Positions 22,975 through 35,387 of a stretch of 64,000 bases of DNA are shown here, piece by piece. The notes under the pieces were generated by a model. The model was not told the origin of the DNA, did no database searches, and saw nothing but the letters and a program-made list of their open reading frames with translations. Each line of letters starts with the position of its first letter. The first letter of the stretch is position 1. A program made the translations under genes and the position numbers. This DNA is from Pampus argenteus (lineage: Eukaryota; Chordata; Actinopteri; Scombriformes; Stromateidae), in the NCBI GenBank assembly GCA_036937835.1, contig CM072863.1:25566501-25630500 (forward strand), given 5' to 3'.

Positions 22975-25060
22975 CTATAGTTTTCTTAAACAACGAGCAA
23001 TATTTTCAATCAAAACCATGTTTGATGTTGATACAAGTAACTGATTTCTAATGATTGGGACCAAAAAACTCACTTCTGAGAGCTTCCTGCAGCTTTTACT
23101 GTAACATTTGTAAAGATAGCTTTCTCTCAGGCCAAAACTGACAACTACAGTTTTTCTTAAACAACGAGCAATATTTTCAATCAAAACCATGTTTGCCATC
23201 AACAAGTAACTGATTTCTAATGATTAGGACCAAAAAACTCACTTCTGAGAGCTTCCTGCAGCTTTTACTGTAACATTTGTAAAAATAGCTTTCTCTCAGG
23301 CCAAAACTGACAACTACAGTTTTTCTTAAACAAGGAGCAATATTTTCAATCAAAACCATGTTTGCCATCAACAACTAACTGATTTCTAATGATTAGGACT
23401 AAAAAACTCACTTCTGAGAGCTTCCTGCAGCTTTTACTGTAACATTTGTAAAAATTGCTTTCTCTCCGGCCAAAACTGACAACTACAGTTTTTCTTAAGC
23501 AAGGAGCAATATTTTCCATCAAAACCATGTTTTCCATCAACAAGTAACTGATTTCTAATGATTAGGACCAAAAAACTCACTTCTGAGAGCTTCCTGCAGC
23601 TTTTACTGTAACATTTGTAAAAATAGCTTTCTCTCAGCGAGAGAAGGCCAAAACTGACAACTACAATTTTTCTTAAACAAGGAGCAATATTTTCAATCAA
23701 AACCATGTTTGCCATCAACAAGTAACTGATTTCTAATGATTATGACCAAAAAACTCACTTCTGAGAGCTTCCTGCAGCTTTTACTGTAACCTTTGTAAAA
23801 ATAGCTTTCTCTCAGGCCAAAACTGACAACTACAGTTTTTCTAAAACAAGGAGCAATATTTTCCATCAAAACCATGTTTTCCATCAACAAGTAACTGATT
23901 TCTAATGATTAGGACCAAAAAACTCACTTCTGAGAGCTTCCTGCAGCTTTTACTGTAACATTTGTAAAAATAGCTTTCTCTCAGCGAGAGAAGGCCAAAA
24001 CTGACAACTACAATTTTTCTTAAACAAGGAGCAATATTTTCAATCAAAACCATGTTTGCCATCAACAAGTAACTGATTTCTAATGATTAAGACCAAAAAA
24101 CTCACTTCTGAGAGCTTCCTGCAGCTTTTACTGTAACATTTGTAAAAATAGCTTTCTCTACGGCCAAAACTGACAACTACAGTTTTTCTTAAACAAGGAG
24201 CAATATTTTCCATCAAAACCATGTTTGCCATCAACAAGTAACTGATTTCTAATGATTAGGACCAAAAACTCACTTCTGAGAGCTTCCTGCAGCTTTTACT
24301 GTAACATTTGTAAAAATAGCTTTCTCTCAGACCAAAACTGACAACTACAGTTTTTTTTTAAACAAGGAGCAATATTTTCAATCAAAACCATGTTTGTCAT
24401 CAAAAAGTAACTGATTTCTAATGATTAGGACCAAAAAACTCACTTCTTAGAGCTTCCTGCAGCTTTTACTGTAACATTTGTAAAAATAGCTTTCTCTGAG
24501 GCCAAAACTGACAACTACAGTTTTCTTAAACAAGGAGCAATATTTTCAATCAAAACCATGTTTGCCATCAACAAGTAACTGATTTCTAATGATTAGGACC
24601 AAAAAACTCACTTCTGAGAGCTTCCTGCAGCTTTTACTGTAACATTTGTAAAAATAGCTTTATCTCGGCGAGAGAAGGCCAAAACTGACAACTACAGTTT
24701 TTCTTAAACAAGGAGCAATATTTTCAATCAAAACCATGTTTGCCATCAACAAGTAACTAATTTCTAATGATTAGGAGCCCAAAAATAACTTCTGAGAGCT
24801 TCCTGCAGCTTTTACTGTAACATTTGTAAAAATAGCTTTCTCTCAGACCAAAACTGACAACTACAGTTTTTTTTAAACAAGGAGCAATATTTTCAATCAA
24901 AACCATGTTTGTCATCAAAAAGTAACTGATTTCTAATGATTAGGACCAAAAAACTCACTTCTTAGAGCTTCCTGCAGCTTTTACTGTAACATTTGTAAAA
25001 ATAGCTTTCTCTGAGGCCAAAACTGACAACTACAGTTTTCTTAAACAAGGAGCAATATTT
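22975..25060 (-). repeat. Block shared with 28301-29900 and 54489-55720
   Basis: It begins with the 20042-type block. It continues through tctaaaac, 178-bp type II with caatttttctt, gattaagacc, a shortened ccaaaaactc, tctcagacc and gtcatcaaaaag (24404 and 24911). The offset to the 28.3 kb copy is 5326 bp up to about 24300. The local repeat of the tctcagacc/gtcatcaaaaag units, with a divergent aggagccc unit between them, is specific to this copy. Confidence 0.8.
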
Positions 25061-25238
25061 TCAATCAAAACCATGTTTTCCATCAACAAGTAACTGATTT
25101 CTAATGATTAGGACCAAAAAACTCACTTCTGAGAGCTTCCTGCAGCTTTTACTGTAACATTTGTAAAAATAGCTTTCTCTCAGCGAGAGAAGGTCAAAGC
25201 TGACAACTACAGTTTTTCTTAAACAAGGAGCAATATTT

Positions 25239-25792
25239 TCAATCAAAACCATGTTTGCCATCAACAAGTAACTGATTTCTAATGATTAGGACCAAAAAAC
25301 TCACTTCTGAGAGCTTCCTGCAGCTTTTACTGTAACATTTGTAAAAATAGCTTTCTCTCAGCAAGAGAAGGTCAAAGCTGACAACTACAGTTTTTCTTAA
25401 ACAAGGAGCAATATTTTCAATCAAAACCATGTTTGCCATCAACAAGTAACTGATTTCTAATGATTATGACCAAAAAACTCACTTCTGAGAGCTTCCTGCA
25501 GCTTTTACTGTAACATTTGTAAAAATAGCTTTCTCTCCGGCCAAAACTGACAACTACAGTTTTTCTTAAACAAGGAGCAATATTTTCCATCAAAACCATG
25601 TTTTCCATCAACAAGTAACTGATTTCTAATGATTAGGACCAAAAAACTCACTTCTGAGAGCTTCCTGCAGCTTTTACTGTAACATTTGTAAAAATAGCTT
25701 TCTCTCAGCAAGAGAAGGTCAAAGCTGACAACTACAGTTTTTCTTAAACAAGGAGCAATATTTTCAATCAAAACCATGTTTGCCATCAACAA
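25239..25792 (-). repeat. Five-monomer cassette, partial copy (units 1-3)
   Basis: Two agcaagag units flank the gattatgacc unit, then the array passes directly into a copy of the 2282-3342 block. Confidence 0.8.
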
Positions 25793-26824
25793 GTAACTGA
25801 TTTCTAATGATTAGGACCAAAAAACTCACTTCTGAGAGCTTCCTGCAGCTTTTACTGTAACATTTGTAAAAATAGCTTTCTCTCTGGCCAAAACTGACAA
25901 CTACAGTTTTTCTTAAACAAGGAGCAATATTTTCCATCAAAACCATGTTTTCCATCAACAAGTAACTGATTTCTAATGATTAGGACCAAAAAACTCACTT
26001 CTGAGAGCTTCCTGCAGCTTTTACTGTAACATTTGTAAAAATAGCTTTCTCTCAGCGAGAGAAGGTCAAAGCTGACAACTACAGTTTTTCTTAAACAAGG
26101 AGCAATATTTTCAATCAAAACCATGTTTGCCATCAACAAGTAACTGATTTCTAATGATTATGACCAAAAAACTCACTTCTGAGAGCTTCCTGCAGCTTTT
26201 ACTGTAACATTTGTAAAAATAGCTTTCTCTCAGGCCAAAACTGACAACTACAGTTTTTCTAAAACAAGGAGCAATATTTTCAATCAAAACCATGTTTGCC
26301 ATCAACAAGTAACTGATTTCTAATGATTAGGACCAAAAAACTCACTTCTGAGAGCTTCCTGCAGCTTTTACTGTAACATTTGTAAAAATAGCTTTCTCTC
26401 AGCGAGAGAAGGCCAAAACTGACAACTACAATTTTCTTAAACAACGAGCAATATTTTCAATCAAAACCATGTTTGCCATCAACAAGGAACTGATTTCTAA
26501 TGATTATGACAAAAAAACTCACTTCTGAGAGCTTCCTGCAGCTTTTACTGTAACATTTGTAAAAAATAGCTTTCTCTCCGGCCAAAACTGACAACTACAG
26601 TTTTTCTTAAACAAGGAGCAATATTTTCCATCAAAACCATGTTTGCCATCAACAAGTAACTGATTTCTAATGATTATGACCAAAAAACTCACTTCTGAGA
26701 GCTTCCTGCAGCTTTTACTGTAACATTTGTAAAAATAGCTTTCTCTCAGGCCAAACCTGACAACTACAGTTTTTCTAAAACAAGGAGCAATATTTTCAAT
26801 CAAAACCATGTTTGCCATCAACAA
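25764..26824 (-). repeat. Copy of the 2282-3342 block
   Basis: Constant 23482-bp offset with matching unit order and frame lengths. At its right end it passes into a copy of about 4240-5280, skipping the segment that follows the block in the first location. Confidence 0.8.
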
Positions 26825-27900
26825 GTAACTGATTTCTAATGATTAGGACCAAAAAACTCACTTCTGAGAGCTTCCTGCAGCTTTTACTGTAACATTTGTA
26901 AAAAATAGCTTTCTCTCCGGCCAAAACTGACAACTACAGTTTTTCTTAAACAAGGAGCAATATTTTCCATCAAAACCATGTTTGCCATCAACAAGTAACT
27001 GATTTCTAATGATTAGGACCAAAAAACTCACTTCTGAGAGCTTCCTGCAGCTTTTACTGTAACAATTGTAAAAATAGCTTTCTCTCAGGCCAAAACTGAC
27101 AACTACAGTTTTTTTTAAACAAGGAGCAATATTTTCAATCAAAACCATGTTTGTCATCAACAAGTAACTGATTTCTAATGATTAGGACCAAAAAACTCAC
27201 TTCTTAGAGCTTCCTGCAGCTTTTACTGTAACATTTGTAAAAATAGCTTTCTCTCCAGCCAAAACTGACAACTACAGTTTTTTTTAAACAAGGAGCAATA
27301 TTTTCCATCAAAACCATGTTTGATGTTGATACAAGTAACTGATTTCTAATGATTGGGACCAAAAAACTCACTTCTGAGAGCTTCCTGCAGCTTTTACTGT
27401 AACATTTGTAAAGATAGCTTTCTCTCAGGCCAAAACTGACAACTACAGTTTTTCTTAAACAAGGAGCAATATTTTCAATCAAAACCATGTTTGCCATCAA
27501 CAAGTAACTGATTTCTAATGATTAGGACCAAAAAACTCACTTCTGAGAGCTTCCTGCAGCTTTTACTGTAACATTTGTAAAAATATCTTTCTCTCCGGCC
27601 AAAACTGACAACTACAGTTTTTCTTAAACAAGGAGCAATATTTTCAATCAAAACCATGTTTGCCATCAACAAGTAACTGATTTCTAATGATTAGGACCAA
27701 AAAAGGCACTTCTTAGAGCTTCCTGCAGCTTTTACTGTAACATTTGTAAAAATAGCTTTCTCTCTGGCCAAAACTGACAACTACAGTTTTTCTTAAACAA
27801 GGAGCAATATTTTCCATCAAAACCATGTTTTCCATCAACAAGTAACTGATTTCTAATGATTAGGACCAAAAAACTCACTTCTGAGAGCTTCCTGCAGCTT
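26825..27900 (-). repeat. Copy of about 4205-5280
   Basis: Offset 22620 bp. Shared rare markers are aacaattgt, the ctctccagcc form, a micro-inverted unit (tttgatgttgat here, tttggtgttgat at 4700), aaagatagc and aaaaaaggcac with cttagagc. The copies part at about 27917, where this one has a run of ten A. Confidence 0.8.
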
Positions 27901-27916
27901 TTACTGTAACATTTGT

Positions 27917-27926
27917 AAAAAAAAAA
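27917..27926. repeat. A-run expanded to ten
   Basis: After catttgt most units have five A before tagc, some six or seven. Here about ten A run directly into agctttctc, with the usual t lost. A smaller expansion lies near 28098. It looks like replication slippage at the longest A-tract of the monomer. Confidence 0.8.
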
Positions 27927-28300
27927 GCTTTCTCTCAGCGAGAGAAGGCCAAAACTGACAACTACAATTTTTCTTAAACAAGGAGCAATATTTTCAATCA
28001 AAACCATGTTTGCCATCAACAAGTAACTGATTTCTAATGATTATGACCAAAAAACTCACTTCTGAGAGCTTCCTGCAGCTTTTACTGTAACATTTGTAAA
28101 AAAAAGCTTTCTCTCAGGCCAAAACTGACAACTACAGTTTTTTTTAAACAAGGAGCAATATTTTCAATCAAAACCATGTTTGTCATCAACAAGTAACTGA
28201 TTTCTAATGATTAGGACCAAAAAACTCACTTCTTAGAGCTTCCTGCAGCTTTTACTGTAACATTTGTAAAAATAGCTTTCTCTCAGGCCAAAACTGACAA

Positions 28301-29900
28301 CTACAGTTTTCTTAAACAACGAGCAATATTTTCAATCAAAACCATGTATGATGTTGATACAAGTAACTGATTTCTAATGATTGGGACCAAAAAACTCACT
28401 TCTGAGAGCTTCCTGCAGCTTTTACTGTAACATTTGTAAAGATAGCTTTCTCTCAGGCCAAAACTGACAACTACAGTTTTTCTTAAACAAGGAGCAATAT
28501 TTTCAATCAAAACCATGTTTGCCATCAACAAGTAACTGATTTCTAATGATTAGGACCAAAAAACTCACTTCTGAGAGCTTCCTGCAGCTTTTACTGTAAC
28601 ATTTGTAAAAATAGCTTTCTCTCAGGCCAAAACTGACAACTACAGTTTTTCTTAAACAAGGAGCAATATTTTCAATCAAAACCATGTTTGCCATCAACAA
28701 CTAACTGATTTCTAATGATTAGGACTAAAAAACTCACTTCTGAGAGCTTCCCTCAGCTTTTACTGTAACATTTGTAAAAATTGCTTTCTCTCCGGCCAAA
28801 ACTGACAACTACAGTTTTTCTTAAGCAAGGAGCAATATTTTCCATCAAAACCATGTTTTCCATCAACAAGTAACTGATTTCTAATGATTAGGACCAAAAA
28901 ACTCACTTCTGAGAGCTTCCTGCAGCTTTTACTGTAACATTTGTAAAAATAGCTTTCTCTCAGCGAGAGAAGGCCAAAACTGACAACTACAATTTTTCTT
29001 AAACAAGGAGCAATATTTTCAATCAAAACCATGTTTGCCATCAACAAGTAACTGATTTCTAATGATTATGACCAAAAAACTCACTTCTGAGAGCTTCCTG
29101 CAGCTTTTACTGTAACATTTGTAAAAATAGCTTTCTCTCAGGCCAAAACTGACAACTACAGTTTTTCTAAAACAAGGAGCAATATTTTCCATCAAAACCA
29201 TGTTTTCCATCAACAAGTAACTGATTTCTAATGATTAGGACCAAAAAACTCACTTCTGAGAGCTTCCTGCAGCTTTTACTGTAACATTTGTAAAAATAGC
29301 TTTCTCTCAGCGAGAGAAGGCCAAAACTGACAACTACAATTTTTCTTAAACAAGGAGCAATATTTTCAATCAAAACCATGTTTGCCATCAACAAGTAACT
29401 GATTTCTAATGATTAAGACCAAAAAACTCACTTCTGAGAGCTTCCTGCAGCTTTTACTGTAACATTTGTAAAAATAGCTTTCTCTCCGGCCAAAACTGAC
29501 AACTACAGTTTTTCTTAAACAAGGAGCAATATTTTCCATCAAAACCATGTTTGCCATCAACAAGTAACTGATTTCTAATGATTAGGACCAAAAACTCACT
29601 TCTGAGAGCTTCCTGCAGCTTTTACTGTAACATTTGTAAAAATAGCTTTTTCTCAGACCAAAACTGACAACTACAGTTTTTTTTAAACAAGGAGCAATAT
29701 TTTCAATCAAAACCATGTTTGTCATCAAAAAGTAACTGATTTCTAATGATTAGGACCAAAAAACTCACTTCTTAGAGCTTCCTGCAGCTTTTACTGTAAC
29801 ATTTGTAAAAATAGCTTTCTCTGAGGCCAAAACTGACAACTACAGTTTTCTTAAACAAGGAGCAATATTTTCAATCAAAACCATGTTTGCCATCAACAAG
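28301..29900 (-). repeat. Block shared with 22975-24300 and 54489-55720
   Basis: The same unit order as 22975 onward continues through gattaagacc, shortened ccaaaaactc, tctcagacc and gtcatcaaaaag (about 29722). Private changes include catgtatgatg at about 28347 and cttccctcagc at about 28750, which removes the PstI site. Confidence 0.8.
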
Positions 29901-31230
29901 TAACTGATTTCTAATGATTAGGACCAAAAAACTCACTTCTGAGAGCTTCCTGCAGCTTTTACTGTAACATTTGTAAAAATAGCTTTCTCTCCGGCCAAAA
30001 CTGACAACTACAGTTTTTCTTAAACAAGGAGCAATATTTTGCATCAAAACCATGTTTGAAATCAACAAGTAACTGATTTCTAATGATTAGGACCAAAAAA
30101 CTCACTTCTGAGAGCTTCCTGCAGCTTTTACTGTAACATTTGTAAAAATAGCTTTGTCTCAGGCCAAAACTGACAACTACAGTTTTTCTTAAACAAGGAT
30201 CAATATTTTCAATGAAAACCATGTTTGCCATCAACAAGTAACTGATTTCTAATGATTAGGACCAAAAAACTTACTTCTGAGAGCTTCCTGCAGCTTTTAC
30301 TGTAACATTTGTAAAAATAGCTTTCTCTCAGGCCAAAACTGACAACTATAGTTTTTCTTAAACAAGGAGCCATATTTTCAATCAAAACCATGTTTGCCAT
30401 CAACAAGTAACTGATTTCTAATGATTAGGAGGCAAAAACTAACTTCTGAGAGCTTCCTGCAGCTTTTACTGTAACATTTGTAAAGATAGCTTTCTCTCCG
30501 GCCAAAACTGACAACTACAGTTTTTCTTAAACAAGGAGCAATATTTTCCATCAAAACCATGTTTGCCATCAACAAGTAACTGATTTCTAATGATTAGGAC
30601 CAAAAAACTCACTTCTGAGAGCTTCCTGCAGCTTTTACTGTAACATTTGTAAAAATAGCTTTCTCTCAGCGAGAGAAGGCCAAAACTGACAACTACAATT
30701 TTTCTTAAACAAGGAGCAATATTTTCAATCAAAACCATGTTTGCCATCAACAAGTAACTGATTTCTAATGATTAAGACCAAAAAAACTCACTTCTGAGAG
30801 CTTCCTGCAGCTTTTACTGTAACATTTGTAAAAATAGCTTTCTCTCCGGCCAAAACTGACAACTACAGTTTTTCTTAAACAAGGAGCAATATTTTCCATC
30901 AAAACCATGTTTGCCATCAACAAGTAACTGATTTCTAATGATTAGGACCAAAAACTCACTTCTGAGAGCTTCCTGCAGCTTTTACTGTAACATTTGTAAA
31001 AATAGCTTTCTCTCAGACCAAAACTGACAACTACAGTTTTTTTTAAACAAGGAGCAATATTTTCAATCAAAACCATGTTTGTCATCAAAAAGTAACTGAT
31101 TTCTAATGATTAGGACCAAAAAACTCACTTCTTAGAGCTTCCTGCAGCTTTTACTGTAACATTTGTAAAAATAGCTTTCTCTGAGGCCAAAACTGACAAC
31201 TACAGTTTTCTTAAACAAGGAGCAATATTT
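29366..31230 (-). repeat. About 1360-bp partial tandem duplication
   Basis: The series gattaagacc, ccaaaaactc, tctcagacc, gtcatcaaaaag and ctctgaggcc occurs at 29413-29880 and again at 30772-31230, offset 1359-1360 bp (eight units). The repeated part is about 500 bp. Between the repeats lies the block shared with 1480-2030. Confidence 0.75.
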
Positions 31231-32116
31231 TCAATCAAAACCATGTTTGCCATCAACAAGTAACTGATTTCTAATGATTAGGACCAAAAAACTCACTTCT
31301 GAGAGCTTCCTGCAGCTTTTACTGTAACATTTGTAAAAATAGCTTTCTTTCCGGCCAAAACTGACAACTACAGTTTTTCTTAAACAAGGAGCAATATTTT
31401 CCATCAAAACCATGTTTGACATCAACAAGTAACTGATTTCTAATGATTAGGACCAAAAAACTCACTTCTGAGAGCTTCCTGCAGCTTTTACTGTAACATT
31501 TGTAAAGATAGCTTTCTCTCAGGCCAAAACTGACAACTACAGTTTTTCTTAAACAAGGAGCAATATTTTCAATCAAAACCATGTTTGCCATCAACAAGTA
31601 ACTGATTTCTAATGATTAGGACAAAAAACTCACTTCTGAGAGCTGCCTGCAGCTTTTACTGTAACATTTGAAAAAATAGCTTTCTCTCAGGCCAAAACTG
31701 ACAACTACAGTTTTTGTTAAACAAGGAGCAATATTTTCAATCAAAACCATGTTTTCCATCAACAAGTAACTGATTTCTAATGATTAGGACCAAAAAACTC
31801 ACTTCTGAGAGCTTCCTGCAGCTTTTACTGTAACATTTGTAAAAATAGCTTTCTCTCAGCGAGAGAAGGTCAAAGCTGACAACTACAGTTTTTCTTAAAC
31901 AAGGAGCAATATTTTCAATCAAAACCATGTTTGCCATCAACAAGTAACTGATTTCTAATGATTAGGACCAAAAAACTCACTTCTGAGAGCTTCCTGCAGC
32001 TTTTACTGTAACATTTGTAAAAATAGCTTTCTCTCCGGCCAAAACTGACAACTACAGTTTTTCTTAAACAAGGAGCAATATTTTCAATCAAAACCATGTT
32101 TGCCATCAACAAGTAA
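31231..32116 (-). repeat. Mixed monomers
   Basis: This includes gaaaaaatagc with gttaaac (about 31670-31720), gagctgcctgc at about 31641, and a 178-bp type I unit. Similar orders occur at about 37.1-37.4 kb and 42.9-43.2 kb. Confidence 0.7.
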
Positions 32117-32490
32117 CTGATTTCTAATGATTAGGAGGCAAAAACTAACTTCTGAGAGCTTCCTGCAGCTTTTACTGTAACATTTGTAAAAATAGCTTTA
32201 TCTCGGCGAGAGAAGGCCAAAACTGACAACTACAGTTTTTCTTAAACAAGGAGCAATATTTTCAATCAAAACCATGTTTGCCATCAACAAGTAACTGGTT
32301 TCTAATGATTAGGAGACCAAAAATAACTTCTGAGAGCTTCCTGCAGCTTTTACTGTAACATTTGTAAAAATAGCTTTGTCTCGGCGAGAGAAGCCCAAAA
32401 CTGACAACTATAGTTTTTCTTATACAAGGAGCCATATTTTCAATCAAAACCATGTTTGCTATCAACAAGTAACTGATTTCTAATGATTAG
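32117..32490 (-). repeat. Divergent-monomer set, copy 2
   Basis: The aggaggc unit, the ctggtttctaatg / aggagaccaaaaataac unit and the tatacaaggagcc unit repeat the 1958-2281 set. It recurs 2065-2066 bp downstream at 34183-34550. Confidence 0.78.
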
Positions 32491-33552
32491 GACCAAAAAA
32501 CTCACTTCTGAGAGCTTCCTGCAGCTTTTACTGTAACATTTGTAAAAATAGCTTTGTCTCAGGCCAAAACTGACAACTACAGTTTTTCTTAAACAAGGAG
32601 CAATATTTTCAATCAAAACCATGTTTGCCATCAACAAGTAACTGATTTCTAATGATTAGGACCAAAAAACTCACTTCTGAGACCTTCCTGCAGCTTTTAC
32701 TGTAACATTTGTAAAAAATAGCTTTCTCTCCGGCCAAAACTGACAACTACAGTTTTTCTTAAACAAGGAGCAACATTTTCAATCAAAACCATGTTTTCCA
32801 TCAACAAGTAACTGATTTCTAATGATTAGGACCAAAAAACTCACTTCTGAGAGCTTCCTGCAGCTTTTACTGTAACATTTGTAAAAAATAGCTTTCTCTC
32901 AGGCCAAAACTGACAACTACAGTTTTTCTTAAACAAGGAGCAATATTTTCAATCAAAACCATGTTTGCCATCAACAAGTAACTGATTTCTAATGATTAGG
33001 ACCAAAAAACTCACTTCTGAGAGCTTCCTGCAGCTTTTACTGTAACATTTGTAAAAGTAGCTTTCTCTCAGGCCAAAACTGACAACTACAGTTTTTCTTA
33101 AACAAGGAGCAATATTTTCAATCAAAACCATGTTTGCCATCAACAAGTAACTGATTTCTAATGATTAGGACAAAAAACTCACTTCTGAGAGCTTCCTGCA
33201 GCTTTTACAGTAACATTTGAAAAAAATAGCTTTCTCTCAGGCCAAAACTGACAACTACAGTTTTTGTTAAACAAGGAGCAATATTTTCAATCAAAACCAT
33301 GTTTTCCATCAACAAGTAACTGATTTCTAATGATTAGGACCAAAAAAGGCACTTCTTAGAGCTTCCTGCAGCTTTTACTGTAACATTTGTAAAAATAGCT
33401 TTCTCTCAGCGAGAGAAGGCCAAAACTGACAACTACAATTTTTCTTAAACAAGGAGCAATATTTTCAATCAAAACCATGTTTGCCATCAACAAGTAACTG
33501 ATTTCTAATGATTAGGACCAAAAAAGGCACTTCTTAGAGCTTCCTGCAGCTT
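32491..33552 (-). repeat. Mixed monomers, partly repeated at 36.6-37.2 kb
   Basis: Gagcaacattttc with gttttcc (about 32771), gtaaaagtagc (about 33055), aggacaaaaaac and a gaaaaaaatagc unit recur in order at about 36714-37160, offset near 3942 bp. Two aaaaaaggcac units close the stretch. Confidence 0.7.
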
Positions 33553-34009
33553 TTACTGTAACATTTGTAAAAATAGCTTTCTCTCCGGCCAAAACTGACA
33601 ACTACAGTTTTTCTTAAACAAGGAGCAATATTTTCCATCAAAACCATGTTTTCCATCAACAAGTAACTGATTTCTAATGATTAGGACCAAACAACTCACT
33701 TCTGAGAGCTTCCTGCAGCTTTTACTGTAACATTTGTAAAAATAGCTTTCTCTCAGCGAGAGAAGGCCAAAACTGACAACTACAATTTTTCTTAAACAAG
33801 GAGCAATATTTTCAATCAAAACCATGTTTGCCATCAACAAGTAACTGATTTCTAATGATTATGACCAAAAAACTCACTTCTGAGAGCTTCCTGCAGCTTT
33901 TACTGTAACATTTGTAAAAATAGCTTTCTCTCAGGCCAAAACTGACAACTACAGTTTTTCTTAAACAAGGAGCAATATTTTCAATCAAAACCATGTTTGC
34001 CATCAACAA
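33553..34009 (-). repeat. Three-monomer block repeated at 34931-35387
   Basis: A ccgg unit, a 178-bp type II unit with caatttttctt and a gattatgacc unit recur at a 1378-bp offset. The first copy has aacaactcac near 33690, the second aaaaactcac. Confidence 0.75.
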
Positions 34010-34182
34010 GTAACTGATTTCTAATGATTAGGACCAAAAAACTCACTTCTGAGAGCTTCCTGCAGCTTTTACTGTAACATTTGTAAAAATAGCTTTCTCT
34101 CCGGCCAAAACTGACAACTACAGTTTTTCTTAAACAAGGAGCAATATTTTAATTCAAAACCATGTTTGCCATCAACAAGTAA

Positions 34183-34550
34183 CTGATTTCTAATGATTAG
34201 GAGGCAAAAACTAACTTCTGAGAGCTTCCTGCAGCTTTTACTGTAACATTTGTAAAAATAGCTTTATCTCGGCGAGAGAAGGCCAAAACTGACAACTACA
34301 GTTTTTCTTAAACAAGGAGCAATATTTTCAATCAAAACCATGTTTGCCATCAACAAGTAACTGATTTCTAATGATTAGGAGCCCAAAAATAACTTCTGAG
34401 AGCTTCCTGCAGCTTTTACTGTAACATTTGTAAAAATAGCTTTGTCTCGGCGAGAGAAGCCCAAAACTGACAACTATAGTTTTTCTTATACAAGGAGCCA
34501 TATTTTCAATCAAAACCATGTTTGCTATCAACAAGTAACTGATTTCTAAT
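34183..34550 (-). repeat. Divergent-monomer set, copy 3
   Basis: The aggaggc, aggagccc and tatacaaggagcc units appear in the same order as at 1958 and 32117. The aggagccc form agrees with the 2150 copy better than the 32310 copy, which has aggagacc. Confidence 0.78.
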
Positions 34551-35387
34551 GATTAGGACCAAAAAACTCACTTCTGAGAGCTTCCTGCAGCTTTTACTGT
34601 AACATTTGTAAAAAATAGCTTTCTCTCAGGCCAAAACTGACAACTACAGTTTTTCTTAAACAAGGAGCAATATTTTCAATCAAAACCATGTTTGCCATCA
34701 ACAAGTAACTGATTTCTAATGATTAGGACCAAAAATAACTTCTGAGAGCTTCCTGCAGCTTTTACTGTAACATTTGTAAAAATAGCTTTCTCTCAGGCCA
34801 AAACTGACAACTACAGTTTTTCTTAAACAAGGATCAATATTTTCAATGAAAACCATGTTTGCAATTAACAAGTAACTGATTTCTAATGATTAGGACCAAA
34901 AAAGGCACTTCTTAGAGCTTCCTGCAGCTTTTACTGTAACATTTGTAAAAATAGCTTTCTCTCCGGCCAAAACTGACAACTACAGTTTTTCTTAAACAAG
35001 GAGCAATATTTTCCATCAAAACCATGTTTTCCATCAACAAGTAACTGATTTCTAATGATTAGGACCAAAAAACTCACTTCTGAGAGCTTCCTGCAGCTTT
35101 TACTGTAACATTTGTAAAAATAGCTTTCTCTCAGCGAGAGAAGGCCAAAACTGACAACTACAATTTTTCTTAAACAAGGAGCAATATTTTCAATCAAAAC
35201 CATGTTTGCCATCAACAAGTAACTGATTTCTAATGATTATGACCAAAAAACTCACTTCTGAGAGCTTCCTGCAGCTTTTACTGTAACATTTGTAAAAATA
35301 GCTTTCTCTCAGGCCAAAACTGACAACTACAGTTTTTCTTAAACAAGGAGCAATATTTTCAATCAAAACCATGTTTGCCATCAACAA